DNA from: Phaeobacter sp. QD34_24
GTDB taxonomy: Bacteria > Pseudomonadota > Alphaproteobacteria > Rhodobacterales > Rhodobacteraceae
Direction: 5' to 3'
Assembly (NCBI RefSeq): GCF_028890115.1
Contig: NZ_JARCJD010000012.1
Location: 1-64,000, forward strand
Length of the DNA stretch: 64,000 nt
The position numbers and the translations under genes were made by a program. The notes under the pieces are model-generated. The model made no database searches and was not told where the DNA came from. It saw nothing but the letters and a program-made list of their open reading frames with translations. Below, one piece after another: positions 15,331 to 27,914 of the stretch (the first letter of the stretch is position 1; each line of letters starts with the position of its first letter).

Positions 15331-15852
15331 CTAGTCCGCAGTGGCCTCGACGGCTTGCATCACCCAGGCTTCCAGCGCATCCAGATCGGCCTCGGCCGCC
15401 TCGGCCATGCCGCCGGAAAAGTCCTTGAACGCCTCCACGTTCATCCGATTCACACCGGACACAACCGGAATGCCCATGGCCAGCGCCTCACCGATCACGG
15501 GGCGCATGCCGCGCCCGTCGGCCTCGTGCTTGCCGAACTTGTTGACCAGCAGGACCTGCGGCGCGGCAGCCTCCGCCAAAGACTTGCTCACCAGTCCCAC
15601 CGCCTGCTCAAGGGCGCCGGGGTTCAACCGGCAACCGCGCGCCTCGGGGCCCAGGGATTGGGAGATTCGGATCACCTCATCGCCCGGCAGAACCCGCACA
15701 TCCATGTCGCAAAGCTTGTCGTCGTAGCATTCCGTATTGGTCTGCACGATTCCCGCCAGCCGCAGGCCCCGCGCCTGCAGCCGTTCTGCAAGGGCCGTCA
15801 GCAGCCGGTCGGTGGCGCCGCGTTCGGTTGTCATGACATAGGCGAGGCTCAT
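15331..15852 (-). CDS. DUF2478 family protein (P-loop-like)
   Basis: The 173-residue protein matches DUF2478: an N-terminal AYVMTTERGATDRLLTALAERL strand-helix, the cysteine motif ARGCRLNPGALEQAV, and LLVNKFGKHEADGRGM followed by GIPVVSGVNRMN, which look like the nucleotide-binding half of a P-loop NTPase. In other genomes the family often lies near molybdenum uptake or cofactor genes; nothing of that kind is adjacent here. GGGAAGAGAG before ATG 15852 supports the start. The biochemical function is not established. Confidence 0.82.
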   Translation of the reverse strand: MSLAYVMTTERGATDRLLTALAERLQARGLRLAGIVQTNTECYDDKLCDMDVRVLPGDEVIRISQSLGPEARGCRLNPGALEQAVGLVSKSLAEAAAPQVLLVNKFGKHEADGRGMRPVIGEALAMGIPVVSGVNRMNVEAFKDFSGGMAEAAEADLDALEAWVMQAVEATAD

Positions 15853-15981
15853 CAGCGTCTCTCTTCCCTCTTGTTCGGTTCCGCGAAAGAGACCCTAGCG
15901 CTCTTTTTTGAACCAAGCCAGAGGCGCATTTGCCACGCCGCAGATCATGCGGCGCGGCAATCGTGTTGCGGGCAAATGGAC

Positions 15982-18018
15982 CTACAGTCCCAGGGCCTTG
16001 CGGCGTTCCTCGGCAAAGCCCTGCACGATACGGTCCGCGATCAGGGCGAGAATCGCCATCGCCGCCCCGGCTGAGATGCCAAGCCCCACATCCGCCTGCC
16101 CCAGCGCCAGATAGATCGACTGCCCCAGCCCCGTGGTGCCGATCAGCGCGGCGATCACCAACATGGCAAAGGCATAGAGGATGGTCTGATTGAGCCCCAA
16201 GAGAATGGTCGGCGCCGCATAGGGCGCACGCACATCGCGCATCATCTGCCAGCCGGTCGCGCCAGAGGCGGTCGCGGCCTCGATCATCTCCTCCGGGGTC
16301 TCGGTAAGGCCATGGCGGGTATAGCGGATCATCGGCACGATGGCATAGGCCATGATCGCCAGGAAGGCCGAGAACTCACCGATCTGAAAGACCATCAGCA
16401 CCGGGATCAGGAAGACGAACAGCGGGATCGTCTGCAGCATGTCGCAGATCGGGCGCACCACGCGCCAGACCATGGGCGACACCGCGGAAGCAAGACCGAT
16501 GGCGCCACCCAGCACCGCGCAGGCAAAGACCGAGGCGCCCGAAAGATAGAGCGACAGAAGGGCGCGCTCCCACAGGCCCGACAGAAGGATCGTCGCCAGG
16601 AGCACGACCGACAGCGCCGCCAGACGCAGACCGCCCGCCACATAGGACAGTGCGCCCACGCCCACCAGGACGAAGGGCCAGGGCAGCTGGGAAATCCCGG
16701 TCTCCAGCATGCCTGCGGCGATCAGAATCACCACGCCAAAGGTCAGCCTGCCCCGGTAGGCGCAATAAAGGCCGACAAGGGCCGCAACTCCAAACAGCGC
16801 AAGGCTCATGCCAGAGGTCCAGACAAAACCCCAGGTAAAGGGCAGCACCGCCTGATCAAACCCGATCCGAAGCGGCAAAAGCACGTAGAACATCACACCG
16901 TTCTTGATGGCGGTCAGCGCTTCGGCATTGGCACTGGTAAAGGCCGACAGGCCTGCATCCACGCGATCTGCCGTGCTGTGAAACAGGCCGTAGGCCCCCG
17001 GATCCTGCACCTGGCCGTAAAACACAAGACTTGCGATCACGCCGATCCCCAGGATCGCCAGCGACACACGTCCGTCGTAGCTGCGACGTTTCTCATCGGC
17101 CAGCGTGCCACTCATCCGGTCGATCAGGATGGCGAAGATCACGATCACCATGCCGGCCAAAAGGCTGGCACCGAACTGCGCCTTGCGCATGGTCAACAGG
17201 ACTTCCCAGCCAATATCGTCAAAGCCACCGATGACAGCCGCGATGATCACCATCGACAGGGCCGCCATCAGGCATTGGTTGACGCCCACCATGATCTGGG
17301 TGGCGGCAGCGGGGATCTCCACCTGGAACAGCTGCTGCGTGCGGGTGCCGCCCGCCATGATCGCGGCTTCCTTGATTTCCGGCTCGATCCGCTGCAGGCC
17401 CAGCAACACATTGCGCGCCATCGGCGGCGCGGCATAGATCGCCGAGGCAATCAGCCCCACGACAGGGCCGAAACCAAAGAGCACCAGCAAAGGCGTGAGA
17501 TAGGCAAAGGTCGGCACCGTCTGCATCACATCCAGCAGGGCCTGCACCGGCGCGCGGACACGCGGGTATTCATTGGCCAGCACTCCGATCGCGCCACCAA
17601 TCAGCAGCGCCAGCGGCACCGAAACCGACACTAGCGCCAGCGTATTCATGCTTTGCGGCCAGTAGCCCGAGGCGAGCACCGCCCCAAGCCCCACAGCCGC
17701 CATCAGCGCCATGGTCAATCCGCCCAGCCGCCAGGCCAGCGCCACCGTGGCCGCAATCAGCAAGGGCCAGGGCGTGGCGCCCAGGATCCAGTTCGCCGCC
17801 TCCATCGGATAGGCCATGAGGCTTGAGAACAGCCGCGCCGAGGGTTTGATCAGGGCCAGAACGGCCTCCATCGCACTGCCGACCCATTCGGTCGCGGGCA
17901 GGACCCAGCCCTTGGGGAAGGCGATCAGCCAGGGCGCCACGCCCTCCAGCGCCAGGCACAGGGCGCCCACCGCCAGCGCGATCAGCGCAGCAATGCTGCC
18001 TTTGCTGAGGCGCGTCAT
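15982..18018 (-). CDS. ABC transporter permease, duplicated ProW-like domains (glycine betaine/TMAO type)
   Basis: At 678 residues this inner-membrane protein is about twice the usual permease length, because it holds two BPD_transp_1 domains in tandem. Each has an EAA loop facing the ATPase: PEIKEAAIMAGGTRTQQLF in the first half and PEEMIEAATASGATGWQMM in the second. Double permeases of this kind serve quaternary-amine importers (glycine betaine, proline, choline, TMAO); the Roseobacter TMAO importer TmoXWV is a close analogue. The ATG overlaps the ATPase stop by ATGA (18015-18018). It is the last gene of a binding protein-ATPase-permease operon. Confidence 0.9.
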   Translation of the reverse strand: MTRLSKGSIAALIALAVGALCLALEGVAPWLIAFPKGWVLPATEWVGSAMEAVLALIKPSARLFSSLMAYPMEAANWILGATPWPLLIAATVALAWRLGGLTMALMAAVGLGAVLASGYWPQSMNTLALVSVSVPLALLIGGAIGVLANEYPRVRAPVQALLDVMQTVPTFAYLTPLLVLFGFGPVVGLIASAIYAAPPMARNVLLGLQRIEPEIKEAAIMAGGTRTQQLFQVEIPAAATQIMVGVNQCLMAALSMVIIAAVIGGFDDIGWEVLLTMRKAQFGASLLAGMVIVIFAILIDRMSGTLADEKRRSYDGRVSLAILGIGVIASLVFYGQVQDPGAYGLFHSTADRVDAGLSAFTSANAEALTAIKNGVMFYVLLPLRIGFDQAVLPFTWGFVWTSGMSLALFGVAALVGLYCAYRGRLTFGVVILIAAGMLETGISQLPWPFVLVGVGALSYVAGGLRLAALSVVLLATILLSGLWERALLSLYLSGASVFACAVLGGAIGLASAVSPMVWRVVRPICDMLQTIPLFVFLIPVLMVFQIGEFSAFLAIMAYAIVPMIRYTRHGLTETPEEMIEAATASGATGWQMMRDVRAPYAAPTILLGLNQTILYAFAMLVIAALIGTTGLGQSIYLALGQADVGLGISAGAAMAILALIADRIVQGFAEERRKALGL

Positions 18019-19085
18019 GCCGCCGGGTCCACCTGCAGGGCGGCGGCAAGATCCGCCGGGTTCACAACCCCCAAGAGCGCGCCATCCTTGTCCCGGACCG
18101 GGACGGGTTCATATAGTTCCATGCAACGCGCCAGCGCCGCATCCAGGGTCATGTCGCGGCGCAGCCCCGGATCGTCCGGCCCATGGGGCAGATCGCTCCC
18201 CGCCTGCATGACCGAAGCCACGCGCGCGTGCTGGCCCTTGGCGACATCCTTGGAGAATTCGCGCACGTAGTCATCGACCGGGTTCAAGACGATGTCCGAG
18301 GGCGTGCCAATCTGCACGATCTTGCCATCGCGCATGATGGCAATCCGGTCGGCCAGCTTCAGCGCCTCGTTGATGTCATGGGTGATGAAGACGATGGTGG
18401 TCTTCAGCTTGGCCTGAATATCCAGGAACTCATCCTGCAGCTGGCGGCGGATCAAGGGATCCAGCGCCGAAAACGGCTCATCCAGGAACCAGACGGAACA
18501 ATCCGCCACCAGGGATCGCGCGATACCGACACGTTGCCGCTGCCCGCCGGACAGTTCCCGCGGGAAGTTCTTTTCCCGCCCGCCAAGACCAACCAGATCG
18601 ATCACCTGCTGCGCCTTGGCAAGACGCTGCTTCTTGCCCATGCCCTGCACGCGCAGGGGATAGGCAACGTTCTCGGCCACGCTCATGTGGGGGAACAGGC
18701 CGAAATGCTGAAACACCATGCCAAGCGTCTTGCGGCGCATCTCGATCAGCCGCTTGGGGCTTGCGGCGCGGATATCCTCGCCCTCGATCAGGATTTCGCC
18801 GCCGGTGCCGGGCAGAAGCTGGGAGATACAGCGGATCAGCGTCGATTTCCCCGAGCCGCTCAGCCCCATGATCACGAAGAGCTCCCCCTCCTGCACCTCG
18901 AAGGTGGCGTCCTGCACCGCAGGCGTCAGCCCCTCGGCGCGCAAGAGCGCGGCGGCCTCATCGGCGGAGCCGGTGGAAGACAGCGCCCGCTTCAGAGCGC
19001 TGTCCGCATTGGCGCCGAACACCTGCCAGACATTCTGGCAGGTGATGGCGGGCGTTGCCTGTCCCGACACGGTGTCTTGGCTCAC
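18015..19085 (-). CDS. ABC transporter ATP-binding protein (ProV-like)
   Basis: The 356-residue protein energises the importer. The Walker A motif is GLSGSGKST (residues 74-82), the signature LSGGQRQRVGIARSL, Walker B VWFLDEPFSALD and the switch VFITHDINEALKLADRIAI. An insertion of about 30 residues precedes the Walker A motif. The C-terminus holds one CBS-like segment (MELYEPVPVRDKDGALLGVV), which in OpuA/ProV proteins senses ionic strength; sensing here is inference. GTG 19085 overlaps the stop of the binding-protein gene by GTGA, which decides the start. Confidence 0.92.
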   Translation of the reverse strand: MSQDTVSGQATPAITCQNVWQVFGANADSALKRALSSTGSADEAAALLRAEGLTPAVQDATFEVQEGELFVIMGLSGSGKSTLIRCISQLLPGTGGEILIEGEDIRAASPKRLIEMRRKTLGMVFQHFGLFPHMSVAENVAYPLRVQGMGKKQRLAKAQQVIDLVGLGGREKNFPRELSGGQRQRVGIARSLVADCSVWFLDEPFSALDPLIRRQLQDEFLDIQAKLKTTIVFITHDINEALKLADRIAIMRDGKIVQIGTPSDIVLNPVDDYVREFSKDVAKGQHARVASVMQAGSDLPHGPDDPGLRRDMTLDAALARCMELYEPVPVRDKDGALLGVVNPADLAAALQVDPAA

Positions 19086-20041
19086 TTCAGGGCGGCGTCG
19101 ACAACCGGGCGCCACTTGTCCTCATTGGCGGCCATCCATGCGGCGACCACCTCTTCGACCTTGCCGCCATCGACATCCACGGCGCCCATCATCGGCTGCT
19201 GGTCTTCCACCGCCAGGGTATAGGAGGAGAGGATCTCATGGGCAGCAGGCCAGGTTTCGGCCAGGCCCGACCAGCCTGCCTTGAAGATGCGCGAGGGCGC
19301 GAAATCGCAGTCGTTGACGGCATTGGGGTTCGGCCCCCAAGCCGGATCGGTGAAACAGGCCTCTTCGCCCACCGGCAGATCGACGAATTTCACGTCATAG
19401 GCCGACATCGCCCAATGGGGCTGCCAGAAGGTGATCAAGAGCGGCGTCTTGCGCTCGGTCGCGGCGCGCAGTTCCACGATCAGCGCGGCTTCGGAGCCCG
19501 CAGGCACCGCCTTGAAGGGCAGTTCCAGCCCGGTCATACGGTCGGCCCCGGGGGTGCCCCAGTCGGCCGGGTAGTCCACCAGGCGGCCCTGCGGCAGGGT
19601 TTCGGCAGTTGCAAACAGCGGCGCGCAGTTTTTCAGTGCCTCCCAGGCGGGCAGGCCCGGGCAGAGGTCCGCCACATGCGCCGGGTAGGCAATGCCTTCC
19701 TTGGCATTGAGTTCCAGGTCACCCAGTTCCTCGACGGTGCCTTCGGCAACCTTCTTGGCGTATTCGTCCGAGACGTTGGAAGACCAGATCTCCAGGGTGG
19801 CGTGAATGTCACCATCCGCAATCGCCTGGAATTGGTTCATCATGCCCGCAGAGACATATTCGACCTGATACCCGGCGGCCTTCAGCATCTCACCGGCGAT
19901 ATGGGTGGTCACATGCTGGCCGGTCCATTCGTTCATCGCCAGCTTGATCGGCTTGTCCACGGCGCCAAGATCGGCGGCCCCTGCGGCGCCTGCCAGACAT
20001 GCAGCAGCACCCAGCGTCAGTGCAAAGGAAGTGGTTTTCAT
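19082..20041 (-). CDS. ABC transporter substrate-binding protein (glycine betaine/TMAO type)
   Basis: The 319-residue protein has a signal peptide (MKTTSFALTLGAAACLAGAAGAA, then DLGAVDKP). The mature part is an OpuAC-type periplasmic binding protein with tryptophans spaced as in quaternary-amine pockets: MNEWTGQHV, LEIWSSNVS, YPADWGTPG, FWQPHWAMS and DPAWGPNPN. These residues make cation-pi contacts with trimethylated amines in the family. Betaine, choline or TMAO is the likely ligand; the DPAWGPNP segment recalls TmoX, but no trimethylamine catabolic gene is nearby. It is the first gene of its operon. Confidence 0.9.
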   Translation of the reverse strand: MKTTSFALTLGAAACLAGAAGAADLGAVDKPIKLAMNEWTGQHVTTHIAGEMLKAAGYQVEYVSAGMMNQFQAIADGDIHATLEIWSSNVSDEYAKKVAEGTVEELGDLELNAKEGIAYPAHVADLCPGLPAWEALKNCAPLFATAETLPQGRLVDYPADWGTPGADRMTGLELPFKAVPAGSEAALIVELRAATERKTPLLITFWQPHWAMSAYDVKFVDLPVGEEACFTDPAWGPNPNAVNDCDFAPSRIFKAGWSGLAETWPAAHEILSSYTLAVEDQQPMMGAVDVDGGKVEEVVAAWMAANEDKWRPVVDAALK

Positions 20042-20413
20042 CGATGTCATCCCTGTTCGTTTTTCCGCGCGGCCTGAAGTAGCTGTGGCGCGCTCTGGTT
20101 TTCCTTGGTCATCCATAATCGCGGATAATGGTCGCGCCAGACGACATCGCCACGATCCGAGCCGGAGCCTCTTGTTCTGGTGATCCAGTGTGTCCGGCTC
20201 CTGACCTTGTTTTTGACCTCAATGCGACCATTTGTCGAGCATTCGCGGCGATCGGAGGTAATTTTCCTGACTCTCCATTTAATTTTTTGGATGAAAACTC
20301 AAATTCACGGGCGCAAGTCCCCGCGCCAAGTCCGCAAAAGCTCAGCGTCAGGAAGAATCACCCGAAGGCGCACCTGGCGCAGTGACATCGCCGGATGAGC
20401 AAGCTCACCGCCG
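20042..20413. other. Non-coding gap upstream of the ABC transporter and downstream of bioA
   Basis: No convincing gene is seen. The sequence is less GC-rich than its flanks around 20200-20320 and has no long hairpin. It presumably holds the promoter of the leftward transporter operon. Confidence 0.4.
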
Positions 20414-21712
20414 TCACAGGATCCCTGCAAGGCGGCGCATTGCACCGGTGATCTGGCTCAGCTCACCCTGCGTCACCACAAACGGTGGCATGGCATAGAT
20501 ATTGTGCCCGAAGGGACGCAGGAAGACGCCCATGTCCGGCGCCAGGGCATGGGCCTCATCCGCAGACACCCGTTGATCCAACTCGATCACCCCGATCGCC
20601 CCCAGAACCCGCACATCGCGCACCCCGGGCAGATCGCGTGCCGGGGCCAGTTCATCCCGCATCTGCGCTGCAATTGCCGCGATGCGCGCCTGCCAGTCCT
20701 GCCCGGTCAATAGATCAATGGCGGCGCAGGCCGCCGTGCAGGCCAGCGGGTTCGCCATATAGGTGGGGCCATGCATGAAGATGCCGGGATTGCCGCCGCC
20801 GATCCCTTCGGCCACGCGGTCATTGGTCAGCGTCGCCGCAAAGGAAATGTGCCCGCCGGTCAGCCCCTTGCCAAGGCAGAGGATATCGGGTTCCACGGTG
20901 GTGAAGCCGGTCGCAAACATTTCTCCGGTGCGGCCAAAGCCGGTGGCGATCTCGTCAAAGATCAAGAGGATGCCGAATTCATCACAGAGCGCCCGCGCCT
21001 GATTGAGGTATTCCGGGTGGTAGAAATACATGCCGCCGGTGCCCTGCACCACCGGCTCCAGGATGAAAGCGGCGATCCGGTCCTGTCCGGCCTCCAGCAC
21101 ACGGCGCAGTTCCGCCAGCCCGTTCAGGGCCGGATCCGCGACCCACGCCTGATCCAGGCGCACCGGCGGGCGGGAAACGAAATGCTGCACGCTCAGCGCG
21201 CCCTGGAACAGGTGATGCATGCCGGTATCGGGATCGCAGACGCTCATCGCCTTCCAGGTGTCCCCGTGATAGCCCGAGCGCACGGTGGCAAATTCGCTGC
21301 GCCCCGGATGGCCCAAGGCGTGCTGATATTGCACCGCCATCTTCATCGCCACCTCGACCGAGACCGAGCCGCTGTCGCAATAGAAAATCCGCTGCAGGCT
21401 GTCCGGGGTGATCTCCAGCAACCGCCGCCCCAGCTCCACCGCCGGATCATGGGTCAGACCGCCGAACATCACATGCGGCAGCCGGTCCAGCTGCGCCTTC
21501 ATCGCGCCCGTGATCGCCGGATGGCGATGGCCGTGCATCATGCACCACCAGGAGGACATCGCATCGATCAGCCGGGTGCCGTTGTCCAGGGTGATATGCA
21601 CGCCTTCGGCCTCTTTCACCAGGAAGGTCGAGCCGGGCCTGGTGACATTCGTGTAAGGATGCCAGAGGTGTTTCTGGTCAAAGGCAAGCGGGGTGAGAGC
21701 GGTTTCTGGCAT
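20414..21712 (-). CDS. bioA: Adenosylmethionine-8-amino-7-oxononanoate aminotransferase
   Basis: BioA transfers the amino group of S-adenosylmethionine to KAPA, giving diaminopelargonate, in biotin synthesis. The 432-residue class III transaminase has SSWWCMMHGH, a BioA hallmark near residues 53-62, YCDSGSVSVE, the cofactor acid in IFDEIATGFGRTG and PLP lysine Lys282 in CLGKGLTGG. It is the last gene of bioBFDA, starting directly against the bioD stop codon. Confidence 0.96.
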   Translation of the reverse strand: MPETALTPLAFDQKHLWHPYTNVTRPGSTFLVKEAEGVHITLDNGTRLIDAMSSWWCMMHGHRHPAITGAMKAQLDRLPHVMFGGLTHDPAVELGRRLLEITPDSLQRIFYCDSGSVSVEVAMKMAVQYQHALGHPGRSEFATVRSGYHGDTWKAMSVCDPDTGMHHLFQGALSVQHFVSRPPVRLDQAWVADPALNGLAELRRVLEAGQDRIAAFILEPVVQGTGGMYFYHPEYLNQARALCDEFGILLIFDEIATGFGRTGEMFATGFTTVEPDILCLGKGLTGGHISFAATLTNDRVAEGIGGGNPGIFMHGPTYMANPLACTAACAAIDLLTGQDWQARIAAIAAQMRDELAPARDLPGVRDVRVLGAIGVIELDQRVSADEAHALAPDMGVFLRPFGHNIYAMPPFVVTQGELSQITGAMRRLAGIL

Positions 21713-22342
21713 TCAGATCAAGGCTTTGCGAATGGTATCTAGATCGATATGGGCCGCGCAGGCCGAACGCAGGGCATCCGGCGTCAGCGGAGCGATGACA
21801 GGCAGGCGGCCAAGGTGAACCACCTTGCCGAACTGGCAGATGGTTTCTTCCACCTGCGGCGCCGGATCGCCGCTGAAGATCACTCCCACAACGGGGCAGT
21901 TTCGCGCACGCAGCGCCTCCAGCGACAAAAGCGTGTGGTTGATCGTGCCAAGGCGGGTTGACGCACAAAGCACCACCGGCGCCTGCCAGCGCGCAAAGAG
22001 ATCGACATAGAGCGCCCCGCGGTTCAGCGGCACCATCAGCCCCCCTGCCCCTTCGACCACCAGCGGCCCATAGACCTGCGGCAGGTCGAGCGCATCAAGG
22101 GCAATCTCCACGCCTTCGGCCTCGGCCGACAGATGCGGCGAGGCGGGAAGCTGCAGCCGATAGGCCTCGGGCAGGATGTGGCAGTTTGCCATCCCCGCGA
22201 CAAAGGCGCTGTCGGTCTCTTCTTCCAGCCCCGACTGCACCGGCTTCCAGTAACTCGCGCCCAGCGCCTGCACCAGCGCAGCAGAGATCACCGTCTTGCC
22301 AATGCCGGTGTCGGTGCCGGTGACCACCAGCGCGCGGCTCAT
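21713..22342 (-). CDS. bioD: Dethiobiotin synthetase
   Basis: BioD closes the ureido ring of dethiobiotin using CO2 and ATP. The 209-residue protein has the P-loop VTGTDTGIGKTVIS at its N-terminus, KPVQSGLEEETDS, and VVEGAGGLMVPLN. It overlaps bioF by the ATGA at 22339-22342 and abuts bioA, so translation is coupled. Confidence 0.95.
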   Translation of the reverse strand: MSRALVVTGTDTGIGKTVISAALVQALGASYWKPVQSGLEEETDSAFVAGMANCHILPEAYRLQLPASPHLSAEAEGVEIALDALDLPQVYGPLVVEGAGGLMVPLNRGALYVDLFARWQAPVVLCASTRLGTINHTLLSLEALRARNCPVVGVIFSGDPAPQVEETICQFGKVVHLGRLPVIAPLTPDALRSACAAHIDLDTIRKALI

Positions 22343-23502
22343 GCCTGTACCTCCAGCACCTGCGCCAGATCCTGGAACATCTCCGTGACCACCTCTTTTG
22401 GCGTGTTGAGGGTGACCGAGATCCGCAAGCGAGACGTGCCTACGGGCACCGTGGGCGGGCGGATGCCGCGAATGTCATAGCCACGTGCCTGCAACGCGGC
22501 GGCCACCTGCATCGTCTGCCCGTCCTCGCCAATGATCACCGGCAGGATCTGGCACTGAAGGCCTTCAATTCCGCAGAGCCGCGCCGCCTCGGCGTGGGCG
22601 TGGTGGATGCCATCCCAGGCGCGCTCCAGCCGGTCACTGCCGCTTTCCAGCAGCCCCAGCGCGGCCCGCACCAATGCGGCATTCAGCGGCGACGGGGCGG
22701 TTGCAAAGATGAAGTTACGCCCCTTGTTGATCAACATCTCGATCAGTACCTGTGGCGCGCAGATCAGGGCCCCAGAGGCCCCCAGCGCCTTGCCACAGGT
22801 ATGCAGCGTGATGACGTTCGCGCGATGCGCAAACCCATGCGCCAGCCCGCGCCCCTGCGGGCCGAACAGACCGGTGGCATGGGCTTCATCCACCACCAGA
22901 ACCCCGCCCACGCTATCGGCAAGCGCCATCAGCTCGGCAAGCGGCGCAAGGTCGCCATCCATGGAATAGACCGCCTCGACCGCGATCCAGACCTGACCGG
23001 TGCCGCCCTTGCTGCGCCAGTCCGTGACGCGCTGCGCCGCGTCCGCCGCATCGTTATGGGCAAAGCTCTGCACCTCGGCCCGGCCCAGCCGCATGCCATC
23101 GCGGGTGCTGGCATGAATCAGATCATCATAAAGCACCAGATCGCCCCGCTGCGGCAGGGTCGAGAAGATCGCCACATTGGCATTGAAGCCGCCACCCATG
23201 AACAGCGCCGCCTCGCTGCCGAAGAAGGCAGCAGCTTCGTCCTCCAGCAGATGGTGCTCGCTGTCATTGCCGCGCAAGAGGCGTGAACCGCCCGCACCTA
23301 CTGGAACCCCGCGCTGCAAGGCTGCCATAGCGGCGGCGCGCATTTCGGGGCTGGCCGCAAGGCCCAGATAGTCGTTCGAGGAAAAATCATGCCCCGCGCG
23401 CGGGATCAGGCGGCGGTAGCGGTCCTGCTGCGCCAGACCGTCAAGCAGCGCCTGTTGGCGCGGAAACTGGGCCGTGAGCGGTTTGAGGGCCGCAGCGGTC
23501 AT
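22339..23502 (-). CDS. bioF: 8-amino-7-oxononanoate synthase
   Basis: BioF condenses pimeloyl-thioester with alanine to make KAPA. The 387-residue alpha-oxoamine synthase has the SSNDYLGLA motif near residues 41-49, [26 protein letters not shown], and the PLP lysine in [16 protein letters not shown] 23502 is chosen because it overlaps the bioB stop by ATGA; the open frame extends 10 codons further without support. No bioC, bioH or bioZ is nearby, so the pimeloyl supply must come from elsewhere. Confidence 0.95.
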   Translation of the reverse strand: MTAAALKPLTAQFPRQQALLDGLAQQDRYRRLIPRAGHDFSSNDYLGLAASPEMRAAAMAALQRGVPVGAGGSRLLRGNDSEHHLLEDEAAAFFGSEAALFMGGGFNANVAIFSTLPQRGDLVLYDDLIHASTRDGMRLGRAEVQSFAHNDAADAAQRVTDWRSKGGTGQVWIAVEAVYSMDGDLAPLAELMALADSVGGVLVVDEAHATGLFGPQGRGLAHGFAHRANVITLHTCGKALGASGALICAPQVLIEMLINKGRNFIFATAPSPLNAALVRAALGLLESGSDRLERAWDGIHHAHAEAARLCGIEGLQCQILPVIIGEDGQTMQVAAALQARGYDIRGIRPPTVPVGTSRLRISVTLNTPKEVVTEMFQDLAQVLEVQA

Positions 23503-24491
23503 GCCTCTGCCTCGCCGATACGCCCCTCGCAATGGGCTGCCATGGCCTTGAGGCCCAGCCGGTCAAACAACTGCTGGTCCTTGTCCTCCTCAGGGTTGTC
23601 CGCCGTGAGCAGCGTCTCCCCCACGAAGATCGAATTGGCGCCCGCAAAGAAACACATGGCCTGCAGCTCGTCACTCATGTCGGTACGGCCCGCGGACAGG
23701 CGCACATGGCTGTTGGGCATCAGGATCCGCGCCAGCGCAATGGTGCGCACAAACTCGATGGGATCGAGTTTGGCCACATCGGCCAGCGGCGTGTCCGGGA
23801 TCGGGATCAGCATGTTGACCGGCACCGAATCCGGGTGTTCGTCCAGGGTGGCCAGCGCCAGCAGCATGTCGATGCGGTCCATCTGTTCCTCGCCCATGCC
23901 GACGATACCGCCCGCGCAGACCTTCATTCCCGCCTCGCGCACGCGGCTCAGGGTCTCGATCCGGTCGGCAAAGGTGCGGGTGGTGATGATCTCGGAATAA
24001 TAGCGTTCCGAGGTATCGATATTGTGGTTGTAATAATCCAGCCCTGCATCGCGCAGGCGGAAGACCTGATCTTCCTCCAGCATGCCAAGGGTCATGCAGG
24101 TCTCCATGCCAAGATCCTTCACGCCGTGGATCATCGCCTCAAGTGCTGCCATGTCGCGGTCCTTGGGGCTGCGCCAGGCGGCGCCCATGCAATAGCGCGT
24201 GGCGCCCGCATCCCGCGCCTTCTTCGCCTCGGCGATCACCCGCTCCACCTCGATCAGCTTGGCCGCCGAGAGTTTTGCACCATTGCGGGCGGACTGGCTG
24301 CAATAGGCGCAATCCTCGGGGCAGCCGCCGGTCTTGATGCTCAGCAGCTTGGATTTCTGCACCTGGTTGGGATCAAAGGCCTGCCGGTGCACCGAATGCG
24401 CCCGGAACAGCAGATCCATGAACGGCAGGTTGTAGATTTCCTCGGCCTCGGCACGTGTCCAGTCCGTTCTGATCGGCGCGGCATCCAGCAT
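23499..24491 (-). CDS. bioB: Biotin synthase
   Basis: BioB is a radical-SAM enzyme that inserts sulfur into dethiobiotin. The 330-residue protein has the [4Fe-4S] motif [11 protein letters not shown] near residues 50-60, and the conserved [22 protein letters not shown] and RLSAGR segments that build the second cluster and substrate site. ATG 24491 is favoured over 24503 because GGAGGGG stands 5 bases before it. It is the first gene of bioBFDA, and two BioR-type boxes lie 20-70 bases upstream. Confidence 0.95.
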   Translation of the reverse strand: MLDAAPIRTDWTRAEAEEIYNLPFMDLLFRAHSVHRQAFDPNQVQKSKLLSIKTGGCPEDCAYCSQSARNGAKLSAAKLIEVERVIAEAKKARDAGATRYCMGAAWRSPKDRDMAALEAMIHGVKDLGMETCMTLGMLEEDQVFRLRDAGLDYYNHNIDTSERYYSEIITTRTFADRIETLSRVREAGMKVCAGGIVGMGEEQMDRIDMLLALATLDEHPDSVPVNMLIPIPDTPLADVAKLDPIEFVRTIALARILMPNSHVRLSAGRTDMSDELQAMCFFAGANSIFVGETLLTADNPEEDKDQQLFDRLGLKAMAAHCEGRIGEAEA

Positions 24492-24511
24492 CGGCCCCTC
24501 CATTTCACGTT

Positions 24512-24562
24512 TTATCTATCATTGCGCAGCTAAATTTTGCGCTTCACTATTTTTATAGATAA
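24512..24562. promoter_or_regulatory. Two BioR-type operator boxes upstream of bioB
   Basis: TTATAGATAA at 24553-24562 matches the published alphaproteobacterial BioR consensus TTATMKATAA exactly. TTATCTATCA at 24512-24521 matches at nine of ten positions. The centres are 41 bases apart, about four helical turns, on the same DNA face. BioR is a GntR-family repressor of biotin genes; its gene is not in this window. Confidence 0.85.
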
Positions 24563-24678
24563 TTTGCCTTCAGGATAGCAAGGCCCAGAAACTGCGCCGG
24601 AAAAATATCAATTATAAACGCAATTTCAGCATGTTAGAGGGCCACACATGCCAGACCGCAGCAAGCGAAGAAACCCCC

Positions 24679-24708
24679 TTGACGTCCCCCGGGGCGCTCT
24701 TCTAGGTG
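24679..24708 (+). promoter_or_regulatory. Promoter of the thiamine operon
   Basis: TTGACG at 24679-24684 and TAGGTG at 24703-24708 (spacing 18) stand directly before the riboswitch, which would put the transcription start near its first stem. Confidence 0.6.
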
Positions 24709-24713
24709 TGAAA

Positions 24714-24824
24714 GCACGCAGGGGAGTCCCGCCAAGGGGACTGAGAGGCAGACAGGGCGGAGGCAACTCCAACCGGTGACGCGACCCTTTGAACCTGACC
24801 CAGTTGACACTGGCGTAGGAAGCT
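24714..24824 (+). promoter_or_regulatory. TPP (thi-box) riboswitch
   Basis: The conserved TPP aptamer elements appear in order: GCAGGGGAGTCCC, GGGGACTGAGAGG, ACCCTTTGAACCTGACC and CACTGGCGTAGGAAGC. Together they form the pyrimidine- and pyrophosphate-sensing helices. It lies in the leader of thiC, 136 bases before the start codon. In this class TPP binding lowers expression; no clear intrinsic terminator follows, so control of translation or of Rho access is more likely. Confidence 0.96.
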
Positions 24825-24872
24825 AGGATGCGCAGCCAACGGCCCCGTACAGGCCCAAAATGCGCAGTCTGA

Positions 24873-27745
<2,873 letters not shown>

Positions 27746-27914
27746 GATCCGCGCGGAGACCCTGGATGCGGCGCTGCAGGAGCTGGGCCTCACCAGCCCT
27801 GCGATTGCAACGGCGCTGAACGGACAATTTGTTTCGCGTGCGAAACGCGTTGACACGACCTTATCCGATGGCGACCGGCTGGAAGTCCTCGCCCCGATGC
27901 AGGGAGGCTGAGAG

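Noticed and set aside
15982-20041. Naming the ABC transporter tmoXVW (TMAO specific)
   Set aside because: The architecture fits, but betaine and choline importers have similar tryptophan pockets, and no trimethylamine or TMAO catabolic genes are adjacent.
20128-20385. An 85-codon open frame between the ABC transporter and bioA
   Set aside because: There is no domain, no ribosome site and no codon bias; it is most likely leader sequence.
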